Positions 30,299 to 37,068 of a stretch of DNA of 38,134 nt are shown here, piece after piece. The notes below the pieces were generated by a model. The model did not search any database and was not told the DNA's origin. It was given only the letters and a program-made list of their open reading frames with translations. The stretch comes from Lachnospiraceae bacterium (GTDB lineage: Bacteria > Bacillota > Clostridia > Lachnospirales > Lachnospiraceae): the NCBI GenBank assembly GCA_017556805.1, contig JAFYMC010000011.1, positions 1-38,134 on the forward strand, in the 5' to 3' direction. Every line of letters begins with the position of its first letter. Positions within the stretch are counted from its first letter, which is position 1. Both the position numbers and the translations under genes were made by a program.

Positions 30299-30343
30299 AT
30301 CACCGGTGTGATTTTAGTATAGCATATATTTTTACGAAAACAA
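30299..30343 (-). promoter_or_regulatory. Promoter of the XRE-TPR gene at 29120 with possible operator
   Basis: On the minus strand, -35 TTGTTT (30343-30338) and -10 TATACT (30321-30316), 16-bp spacer. The inverted repeat ATCAC-CGGT-GTGAT (30299-30312) lies at the transcript start and could be an operator. Confidence 0.55.
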
Positions 30344-30392
30344 TTATCAATTCTTTGTTGAGAAGTAAAGGAATCGTTGATAAAATTTATGC

Positions 30393-30423
30393 TTGACTCT
30401 CCCCTAAGGGGACCCTTTATACT
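30393..30423 (+). promoter_or_regulatory. MerR-type promoter upstream of the lipoprotein gene
   Basis: -35 TTGACT (30393-30398) and -10 TATACT (30418-30423) are separated by 19 bp, the over-long spacing that MerR proteins correct by DNA distortion. The spacer holds the perfect dyad TCCCCT-A-AGGGGA (30400-30412). It differs by a single base, within the dyad, from the promoter of the MerR operon at 31898-31928. Confidence 0.85.
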
Positions 30424-30514
30424 ATATCCATTCATATTGGAGAAATCATTGTTGAATGACTGGCCAAGAATGGTGCATCGATAGCACTTGCCATATGTTG
30501 AAAGGAGTACGAAA

Positions 30515-31789
30515 ATGAAAAAGTATTTTAAACTTGGAATCCTGATTACCGTATTTTGCCTAATTTTTGTAGGCGGGTGTAACTCAGGAGACAAAATGAC
30601 GGAGGATGAATTTTATGAATCTATTTCATCCGCCGAAAACAAAGAGGACTTGAGTGAGTCTACAGAAACTAAGGATGAGACTCACGAGTCTGTCGAATCA
30701 AATGAAAACAGTAATCCGACGCAAACGCCGGAATCGACAAAAGAACCGAATCCAACGCAAACGCCGGAACCGACAAAAGAACCGGATCCGACTTCAGAGC
30801 CTGAGCCTACCAATAAACCGGGCAAAAATACAGGTAATGTTCTTGTGACAATTCATGCTCCTTTAATATTTAAGGATTTTGATGAGATTCAGACAGAAGC
30901 GTTAACTTCCATGCTTGAAAAGATGTCTATTTACGATATGTCAAAGGAAGCAACATGTAAAGTCTTGGTCAGCAGAGATGAGCCGTTTGCAGCAAAATTA
31001 ACAGAAGCAGCAAAGGAATTGATTGAGAAAAATGAGGCGATTCAGACTTCTGCAGACATTGCATTAAGTACCAAAACGGAAATAGCGTTAAATAACTTAA
31101 TTTTCAATGAAACAGGAACGGAATTGGATGCAGAGTGTACAAGCTATATGTATGACACCACTTTTGCTGAAATGAATATTCCGGACGGAGCCGAGTTGCA
31201 CGTAACTGCGCTATACAATGTTACGAAAGTTGCAGAAAATACGGTAGAACGTTATGTTCCATGCAAGATTGAGGCATACATATTAAAGACAGATGTGCCT
31301 GATTCAACAGAGATTGATAGAACAATCTTCTACGTTGGATCTATGAAAGAGGATATTGACATGCGCGCCCCGAAATCAGAAGACTGTAAGATTAAATGGA
31401 AGCAGGCAGTAGGTTCAAAGAAGGTTTATACATATGCCACGGCGAGCGGATATTTGAATGATTTTTATCTTGAAATAAAACCGACTATTTCCCCGGAAAA
31501 TTATTTTACCGGAGAATATAAAGAGAAGGATTTTGAGAATGCACCGGGAGCATTGAGTACTTACACGGTGTTTACCGTAACCTATACAGATGCAAGACCG
31601 GACATAGTCCTCATTTCTCCGGAAGGTGAAGTTTATTCCAGCAGCCATGAAAATGACCTTTATTTCTCCAAGACAGAAGCAGATGGAAAAATTACGATGT
31701 CGATCTATAAAACATATAAAAAGCCATGGACTGTGAGGGTGTATAAGAAAGGAACCGAAACGGTTTATGTGACCATGAGCTATCGTTAA
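30515..31789 (+). CDS. Secreted lipoprotein of unknown function
   Basis: A 424-residue protein. The signal peptide (KKYFKLGILITVFCLIFVGG) ends at a lipobox-like VGGC with Cys22 as the lipid-attachment site. An acidic Ser/Glu region follows, then a Pro/Thr/Glu linker (about 65-105) with two 12-residue repeats NPTQTPExTKEP. The rest, from about 108 onward, is a folded domain I do not recognise, perhaps beta-rich. ATG 30515 with GAAAGGAG upstream is chosen because the signal peptide starts there. Its promoter is MerR-controlled, so the signal sensed by the regulator may act on the cell envelope. Confidence 0.87.
   Translation: MKKYFKLGILITVFCLIFVGGCNSGDKMTEDEFYESISSAENKEDLSESTETKDETHESVESNENSNPTQTPESTKEPNPTQTPEPTKEPDPTSEPEPTNKPGKNTGNVLVTIHAPLIFKDFDEIQTEALTSMLEKMSIYDMSKEATCKVLVSRDEPFAAKLTEAAKELIEKNEAIQTSADIALSTKTEIALNNLIFNETGTELDAECTSYMYDTTFAEMNIPDGAELHVTALYNVTKVAENTVERYVPCKIEAYILKTDVPDSTEIDRTIFYVGSMKEDIDMRAPKSEDCKIKWKQAVGSKKVYTYATASGYLNDFYLEIKPTISPENYFTGEYKEKDFENAPGALSTYTVFTVTYTDARPDIVLISPEGEVYSSSHENDLYFSKTEADGKITMSIYKTYKKPWTVRVYKKGTETVYVTMSYR
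30713..30784 (+). repeat. 36-bp tandem repeat encoding the lipoprotein linker
   Basis: Two 36-bp units (30713-30748, 30749-30784) differing at few bases, each encoding NPTQTPE(S/P)TKEP. A degenerate third unit follows. Copy number probably varies between strains. Confidence 0.8.
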
Positions 31790-31799
31790 TACAAACAGA

Positions 31800-31838
31800 A
31801 CAAGCGCCAATAGGATTTCTATCGGTGCTTGTTTTTTT
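31800..31838 (+). terminator. Terminator of the lipoprotein gene
   Basis: ACAAGCGCC (31800-31808) pairs with GGTGCTTGT (31824-31832), with an inner ATAG/CTAT, followed by a run of seven T. Confidence 0.92.
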
Positions 31839-31897
31839 GTATGAAGTGTGCTACCATGGAAAAAATCACCCAAACTGAGAGAAATGGAATAAATTTC

Positions 31898-31928
31898 TTG
31901 ACTCTCCCCTAGGGGGACCCTTTATACT
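31898..31928 (+). promoter_or_regulatory. MerR-type promoter of the MerR-methyltransferase operon
   Basis: TTGACT (31898-31903) and TATACT (31923-31928), 19-bp spacer with the dyad TCCCCT-A-GGGGGA (31905-31917). It is nearly identical to the site at 30393-30423, implying autoregulation by the encoded MerR protein. Confidence 0.87.
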
Positions 31929-31978
31929 GTAAGAATAATCAGACAGAGACGGATGTTTGTATGCGACGGAGGATGCCT

Positions 31979-33154
31979 ATGGAAAAGAGAATGACATCGG
32001 GGGAAATTGCGAAAAAGACAGGCGTTTCCAAAAAGACGGTTCGTTTATATGATGAAAAAGGATTGTTAAAACCGAGCGGGTATTCCGAAGGAAATTACCG
32101 GCTTTATGATACAGAAGCGTTGGCGGTGTTAGAAAAAATCATTGCATTAAAGCAAATTGGTTTTTCCTTGGAGGAAATTCACGACAATCTGGCAACGGAG
32201 AAGGATGCGGATATTACGGAAGTGCTGACGCGGCAATTAAAGAGTTTGGAGTCCAAGCGGTATGAAATTGAGAAAGCCATTGCCAGTATCAACAGTGTGT
32301 TACTGCGAGAATCCGAGCCGGATTGGGATTCGGTGGCGGAGATTGTGAAGACCATGCAGATAGACCAGAGAGCGGATGTAAGCCATTTTCAGGCAATGTT
32401 ACATAGTGTGGGACAGGATTGGTATGTGACAATCTATAAGTCCTTGGGCTTGAAGGAAAAAACAAAGGTGCTGGACCTTGGTTGCGGTTACGGAAAGCTT
32501 TGGCGTAATAACTGGTCCGAAATCCCGGAGGGTGTGACCGTGGATGGTTTTGATTTGCACGGAAGCTGGTCAGACGATTTTGCAGACTATGTAGAGCAAC
32601 ATAAGGGACCTTTGGCGGATGGTACGGAAGTAAATGTATATTTTGAGGATATTGAAGATGCGGAGACCTGGGTGCAAGTTGGGAAGAAGGGAAGTTATGA
32701 CATTATTATAGCCCATTATCTGATGGATTTTATCAAAGACAGAGAAGCACTTTTGGAACGTATGGCAGATGCTCTGGCACCAGTCGGAATGTGCTCCGTA
32801 AACGGCGCAAGCGTCAGCAGAGAGCATACTTTTTGGAAGGAGATGTTTGGGAAGCTGCAGTTAAAGACCGAATTCTTTGCAGAAAGGGAAGCGGAGGCCA
32901 TCAAGAATCAGCAGGAGTTTACGGAACTCCTTTTGAGCTTTTTCTCTAAAGTGGAGTCGGTGCCGCTCGGAAATGTGATGCGTTATACGGATGCCAATGA
33001 GTTGTTTGCGTATTTGATGGAGCGATATCCGGAAGCAAAGAAGTATTTGACGGAACAGGAAGCTGTGTTAAAGGCATATTTTACTTCGGAGATAAAGGAG
33101 AAGGGAGCTTTTTTGCTGCCGAAGAGTACGGATTTTCAGCATTGTTATAAGTAG
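31979..33154 (+). CDS. MerR-family regulator fused to a SAM-dependent methyltransferase
   Basis: A 391-residue two-domain protein. The MerR winged helix (about 1-72) has TSGEIAKKTGVSKKTVRLYD and LKQIGFSLEEIHDNL. A dimerisation coiled coil follows to about 110, then a class I methyltransferase domain (about 125-300) with motif I VLDLGCGYGKLW. The C-terminal 90 residues are helical. MerR C-terminal parts usually bind the inducer. Here the enzyme domain may sense SAM or a substrate, or really methylate one; this is inference. ATG 31979 with GACGGAGGATGCCT is preferred to the open frame from 31961. It heads a five-gene operon. Confidence 0.9.
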   Translation: MEKRMTSGEIAKKTGVSKKTVRLYDEKGLLKPSGYSEGNYRLYDTEALAVLEKIIALKQIGFSLEEIHDNLATEKDADITEVLTRQLKSLESKRYEIEKAIASINSVLLRESEPDWDSVAEIVKTMQIDQRADVSHFQAMLHSVGQDWYVTIYKSLGLKEKTKVLDLGCGYGKLWRNNWSEIPEGVTVDGFDLHGSWSDDFADYVEQHKGPLADGTEVNVYFEDIEDAETWVQVGKKGSYDIIIAHYLMDFIKDREALLERMADALAPVGMCSVNGASVSREHTFWKEMFGKLQLKTEFFAEREAEAIKNQQEFTELLLSFFSKVESVPLGNVMRYTDANELFAYLMERYPEAKKYLTEQEAVLKAYFTSEIKEKGAFLLPKSTDFQHCYK

Positions 33155-33170
33155 AGGGAGGCTGATAAGG

Positions 33171-33749
33171 ATGAAAAAGATGACAACTGTATATTTTATA
33201 CGTCACGCGGAACCGAACTACGACAACCATGACGATATGACCAGAGAGCTTTCGGAGAAAGGCTTAAAGGATAGGACACTTGTGACGGAGTTTCTGCGGG
33301 ATAAAGAGATTGATGCGGTATTGTCCAGCCCGTTTAAGCGGGCGGTGGATACGGTGGGTGAGTTTGCCAAGCAGCAAGGAATGGAGATTGAAATTGTTGA
33401 CGATTTCAGAGAGCGTCGTATTGACAGCTGTTGGATTGAGGATTTTCAAGGCTTCTGTAAGAAGCAGTGGGAGGATTTTTCTTACAAGCTGTCGGACGGA
33501 GAGAGTCTGCAAGAGGTTCAGGCGAGAAATATTGCGGCACTGAAAGATGTGTTAAATCGGTATGAGGGAAAGAATCTTGTGGTAGGGAGCCATGGAACGG
33601 CCTTGAGTACGATTATCAATTATTATGATAATTCCTTCGGGCATGCACAGTTTGAGGAAATCAGAGGATTGATGCCTTGGGTGGTGCAATTTTGCTTTGA
33701 AGGAGAAAAATGTGTGACGATGCGGAAGTATAATGTATTTGAACGATAG
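33171..33749 (+). CDS. Histidine phosphatase (phosphoglycerate mutase-like)
   Basis: A 192-residue cytoplasmic phosphatase. The catalytic motif is YFIRHAEPN with H12, ELSEKGLKDR follows, and VVGSHGTALSTII carries the second catalytic histidine. LSSPFKRAVDT is the usual substrate-side motif. Members dephosphorylate small phosphates of sugars, nucleotides or cobalamin precursors, so the substrate is not fixed. ATG 33171 with GGGAGG upstream is used; M4 (33180) is an alternative. It sits 16 bp after the MerR-methyltransferase gene and 10 bp before the phosphorylase-like gene, inside the MerR-controlled operon. Confidence 0.9.
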   Translation: MKKMTTVYFIRHAEPNYDNHDDMTRELSEKGLKDRTLVTEFLRDKEIDAVLSSPFKRAVDTVGEFAKQQGMEIEIVDDFRERRIDSCWIEDFQGFCKKQWEDFSYKLSDGESLQEVQARNIAALKDVLNRYEGKNLVVGSHGTALSTIINYYDNSFGHAQFEEIRGLMPWVVQFCFEGEKCVTMRKYNVFER

Positions 33750-33759
33750 AGGTAAGCAT

Positions 33760-34554
33760 GTGAAAGAAAAAATGAAACGAATCATAGACAAGTTCCATCA
33801 ATATAACTCGGAGCATATGGCACTGCAGGCCTTCGGACTGCGGGATGATGTGGAGTATGATGCGCTGGTGGTGGCACCCAGCTTTTCTCCGTACAAGCTG
33901 AAGATGGAACGCTTCTGTAAGGTGACGACCTTGAAGGAAGGTGCCTATATTGCAGGATATTTGGTGGAAAAGGATGATTTAAAGATTGCCTGGGTAAAAA
34001 TCGGTTCTTCTGCGGGAAATCTCATTGACCATGTGGCCATATGCGGGGAGCTGAAGTTTAAAACGATGATATTTATCGGTGCGGTAGGTGCGTTAAAGAA
34101 AGAGTTCGGTTTGGGAGGTATTTGTACGCCGTCCTATTCCATATCCGGCGGTTACACCAATACTTATCTGAAGGAATCCATATGGGATTTTGTGCCATTT
34201 GAAAAGGTGGAGCCGGAGATGTCCTTTATCGATGAAGTGGTTGACATAGGAAAGAAGAAGGGGTATGATATCAAGAAATCTTCCGTGTTCTGTACGGATT
34301 CCATTGCGCTGGAGTATTATCATTTGGACGAGATTCGGGAGTTTGATACGGATTTGATTGAGATGGAAACGGCATCTTTTTACCTGATGGCGGATTTACT
34401 GGAAGTGCCGAGTGTGGCCCTTTTGGTGGTGTCGGACAACTCCGCCACCGGTACGGCTCTGGTGGGACGTACAGAGGAAGAAGAGGAGCGGTACAACAGG
34501 GGGAGATGCGTGGTGTTGCCGGATATGATATTGACGCTGGCAGGGAGGAAGTAG
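33760..34554 (+). CDS. Nucleoside phosphorylase superfamily protein (first copy)
   Basis: A 264-residue member of the PNP/UDP phosphorylase fold. MIFIGAVGALKKEFGLGGIC, the ALEYYHLDEIREFDTDLIEM stretch leading into ETASF, and VVSDNSATGTALVG match the family. The conserved EMETASF places the substrate-binding Met-Glu. Family members cleave nucleosides by phosphorolysis or hydrolysis. The start is GTG 33760 with AGAGG 7 nt upstream; the frame opens earlier at 33733 but overlaps the phosphatase gene. It lies in the MerR operon with another phosphorylase-fold gene at 35192. Confidence 0.87.
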   Translation: MKEKMKRIIDKFHQYNSEHMALQAFGLRDDVEYDALVVAPSFSPYKLKMERFCKVTTLKEGAYIAGYLVEKDDLKIAWVKIGSSAGNLIDHVAICGELKFKTMIFIGAVGALKKEFGLGGICTPSYSISGGYTNTYLKESIWDFVPFEKVEPEMSFIDEVVDIGKKKGYDIKKSSVFCTDSIALEYYHLDEIREFDTDLIEMETASFYLMADLLEVPSVALLVVSDNSATGTALVGRTEEEEERYNRGRCVVLPDMILTLAGRK

Positions 34555-34630
34555 ACAGTGATATGCGGGAGCGGGGAGAAAAAGAGAAGTGTATTTATAG
34601 GTTTGAGTTATAGATTAGGAGGTAGAAAAT

Positions 34631-35182
34631 ATGGAACACAAAGGAACAAAACGACTGGAAACCGACCGTTTGATTTTACGCCGTTACACGGAAGCTGATG
34701 CAGAACCGATGTACATAAACTGGGCCTCGGACCCGGAAGTATCCAAGTATTTGACTTGGCCGACGCATCCCAATGTAGAGTTAACAAAGTCCCTTGTGGC
34801 GGACTGGATTGCGCGTTATGAGAATCCGGACTACTACAACTGGGTCATTGAGTTAAAAGAGACCGGGGAGGTAGTAGGAAATATTTCTGTGGTTGAAATA
34901 AAGGAAAAGGTAGGAGCTGCCATTATCGGATATTGTATGGGGCAGGCTTGGTGGGGCCGTGGAATTATGCCGGAAGCCTTGAAAGAGGTTATGCGGTATT
35001 TGTTTGACGAGGTTGGAATGAACCGCGTGGCAGCCTGCCATGACGTGAATAATCCGAAGTCCGGCAGAGTTATGCAGAAAGCCGGTATGATGTACGAAGG
35101 AACCTTGCGAGGTGCCGGTCGGAATAATCAGGGGATTATAGATGAGGTGTGGTACGGATTGTTGAAGACGGACAGAGAGTAG
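34631..35182 (+). CDS. GNAT-family N-acetyltransferase (RimJ/RimL type)
   Basis: A 183-residue protein of the Acetyltransf_3 group. TDRLILRRYTEADAEPMY is the standard start, GYCMGQAWWGRGIMPEALKE is the acetyl-CoA binding region (Q/RxxGxG/A-like), and NPKSGRVMQKAGMMYEGTLR is typical near the end. Relatives acetylate ribosomal protein N-termini, amino acids or antibiotics, so the substrate is open. AGGAGGTAGAAAAT precedes the ATG. It stands 76 bp after the first phosphorylase-fold gene and 9 bp before the second, in the MerR operon. Confidence 0.92.
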   Translation: MEHKGTKRLETDRLILRRYTEADAEPMYINWASDPEVSKYLTWPTHPNVELTKSLVADWIARYENPDYYNWVIELKETGEVVGNISVVEIKEKVGAAIIGYCMGQAWWGRGIMPEALKEVMRYLFDEVGMNRVAACHDVNNPKSGRVMQKAGMMYEGTLRGAGRNNQGIIDEVWYGLLKTDRE

Positions 35183-35191
35183 GAGGTTGTT

Positions 35192-35959
35192 ATGGCATTA
35201 CATAAACATGAAATACCGATTTTAGAGTATGATGACAGTCAGGAATCAGTGATTATGCCGACGCATCAGGAGCTGGGATTCAAGCTTCCGGAGAAATTGG
35301 TGTATGCGTTTTTGGGAGAGGCCACGGATGAGTATGCCAAAAAGTATAATTTAGTAGAGGTGGCACATTTTGTATCGGAAACGAAGCTTTATCCGGTATA
35401 TGTGACAGAGTATAAGGGAGAGCAAATTGCGATTTGTCAGGCTCCGGTGGGGGCGGCAGCGGCTGCACAAATACTGGACTGGTTAATCGGGTACGGAGCG
35501 AAAAAGGTGTTAGCTACCGGTTGCTGCGGAGCACTGGTGGATTTACCGGAAAATATGTTTCTGGTGCCGACGAAGGCTCTGCGGGATGAAGGTGCGTCTT
35601 ACCACTATTTGCCGCCGTCAAGATACGTGGAAATCAATTCCAAGGTACTGGCAGCAATAGAACGTGGGATGAACAAACTGGAACTTCCGTATACGGAGTG
35701 TATCACTTGGACTACGGATGGTTTTTACAGAGAAACCGCAGCGCTGGTAGAGTATCGAAGAGAAGAAGGCTGTGCCGTCGTTGAAATGGAGTGCTCGGCA
35801 CTGGCGGCATGCGCACAATTTCGTGGTGCGGAATTCGGACAGATTTTATATACAGCAGATACGTTGGTAAATACGGAAGCTTATGATGAAAGAGGTTGGG
35901 GGGAGGAATCCAATGAGAAGGCGTTGTATATTTGTTTGGATGTGATTGGGGAGATGTAG
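35192..35959 (+). CDS. Nucleoside phosphorylase superfamily protein (second copy, uridine phosphorylase-like)
   Basis: A 255-residue PNP_UDP-fold enzyme. Landmarks are CQAPVGAAAAAQILDWLIGY, VLATGCCGAL (phosphate-site loop), WTTDGFYRET and AVVEMECSALAACAQFRGAE with the base-binding Met-Glu. Uridine phosphorylase and its relatives make ribose 1-phosphate and free base. It shares the fold with the gene at 33760 but not its close sequence, so the two probably have different substrates. AGGAGGTTGTT precedes the ATG, 9 bp after the GNAT stop. It is the last gene of the MerR operon. Confidence 0.9.
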   Translation: MALHKHEIPILEYDDSQESVIMPTHQELGFKLPEKLVYAFLGEATDEYAKKYNLVEVAHFVSETKLYPVYVTEYKGEQIAICQAPVGAAAAAQILDWLIGYGAKKVLATGCCGALVDLPENMFLVPTKALRDEGASYHYLPPSRYVEINSKVLAAIERGMNKLELPYTECITWTTDGFYRETAALVEYRREEGCAVVEMECSALAACAQFRGAEFGQILYTADTLVNTEAYDERGWGEESNEKALYICLDVIGEM

Positions 35960-35977
35960 AATAGAGAGCAGAGAAAA

Positions 35978-36013
35978 CAGGCGTTGCCGGTTATGTGGCA
36001 ACGCCTGCTTTTT
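35978..36013 (+). terminator. Terminator of the MerR operon
   Basis: A perfect 11-bp stem (35978-35988 with 35997-36007), loop 8 nt, then CTTTTTC. It also faces the convergent XRE gene. Confidence 0.92.
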
Positions 36014-36052
36014 CGCGATAAGTTATTTTACATTTCAGAGGGCTTTGTTTTG

Positions 36053-36883
36053 CTATTGTGCACTCAGTCTGCGCTTTCTATGTAAGGTGTACGCCATAAC
36101 AACCAGTAATGCGGTCATAATCAAATTTGCTACTAAGCCCAAGGTGGAATCCATCAGGTAATTCCGGTAAGTATCCTGTTGCGGAATGTCTGAGAGAAGC
36201 CCTCGGATAAAGAGGACGATTCCAAAGGTACTGTAGGTTCCACAAGAAATATAAAGCGGTATTGGGCTTGCGATTCGTTTTCCGGTAAAGAAGCAAACCG
36301 TGAAAATCAAGCAGAGTAGATTCAACACCATGTTTCCCCAGAAAAAGAAGGGGATGGCTCCTTCTACCGGGGTAAATAGATGGGTAAGTCCGACGAGCAA
36401 GGATACTCCGAAATAACAACTGTAAATCATCAGGGTTGTTTTTGCATTCAGCCGGTCAAACAGGGTGTTAAACACACTGATACCCAGAAGGACGGTCAGA
36501 AGGAAATATTTCGGTGTTTCGCTGGTATATACCAAAACATTACCGTCTTCAAAAGAAAAATTTGTTAATTGGATGATGCTGAGGAATAACATGCTCATAA
36601 ACGCCAAAGCTAATAGAATCAGTAGTCCTCTTTTTGCGGTAGGATTTTCGATAATTGCATTTTTCTCCGCGTAAAGTTTCATATCATCATCCGTCAATAA
36701 CTCATCCAAAGACACCTCTAAAAACTGTGCCATTTTCTTTGCAGTCATCAGATCAGGGTAGCGGGATCCTCCCTCCCAGCGGGACACCGCCTGTCTGGTT
36801 ACATATAAATGATCCGCTAAGGTTTGTTGTGTATATCCTTTTTGTTCTCTTACATTTTTTAGATTCTCTCCGAATTCTGCCAT
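36053..36883 (-). CDS. XRE regulator with C-terminal membrane domain
   Basis: A 276-residue protein. The Cro/CI HTH covers residues 5-62 (TQQTLADHLYVTRQAVSRWE, then GGSRYPDLMTAKKMAQFLEV). After a charged stretch to about residue 85, six hydrophobic helices follow to the end, starting GLLILLALAFMSMLFLSII. Membrane-tethered HTH proteins of this plan are common in Clostridia and may sense membrane changes, but no ligand is known. ATG 36883 with AAAGGAAG upstream is preferred to the open frame from 37039. A palindromic operator lies beside its -10 box. It is convergent with the MerR operon. Confidence 0.87.
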   Translation of the reverse strand: MAEFGENLKNVREQKGYTQQTLADHLYVTRQAVSRWEGGSRYPDLMTAKKMAQFLEVSLDELLTDDDMKLYAEKNAIIENPTAKRGLLILLALAFMSMLFLSIIQLTNFSFEDGNVLVYTSETPKYFLLTVLLGISVFNTLFDRLNAKTTLMIYSCYFGVSLLVGLTHLFTPVEGAIPFFFWGNMVLNLLCLIFTVCFFTGKRIASPIPLYISCGTYSTFGIVLFIRGLLSDIPQQDTYRNYLMDSTLGLVANLIMTALLVVMAYTLHRKRRLSAQ

Positions 36884-36935
36884 AAAAAACTTCCTTTCCG
36901 TGTTATACTTTTGTGTTGCTTGCTGCAGCATCCTC

Positions 36936-36955
36936 ATTGTACCGCACTTGGTGCG
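36936..36955 (-). promoter_or_regulatory. Operator and -10 box of the XRE-membrane gene
   Basis: On the minus strand -10 TACAAT (36941-36936) is directly preceded by the perfect palindrome CGCAC-CAA-GTGCG (36955-36943). The 12-mer CACTTGGTGCGA recurs at 37037-37048, inside the carB terminator loop. I see no good -35 box, which suits a promoter needing or blocked by the regulator. Confidence 0.55.
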
Positions 36956-37024
36956 AAAAGGAAAGCAACACCTGCGTTTTTTACGTGTTGACACTATGGA
37001 AACATGCGGAAAACCGCAGAAAAC

Positions 37025-37055
37025 AAGGCCATCCCACACTTGGTGCGATGGCCTT
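37025..37055 (-). terminator. Terminator after carB
   Basis: GATGGCCTT/AAGGCCATC (9 bp, 37025-37033 with 37047-37055) followed on the minus strand by TGTTTT. The 13-nt loop contains a second copy of the XRE palindrome half. Confidence 0.75.
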
Positions 37056-37068
37056 TGAAAATCCTATT

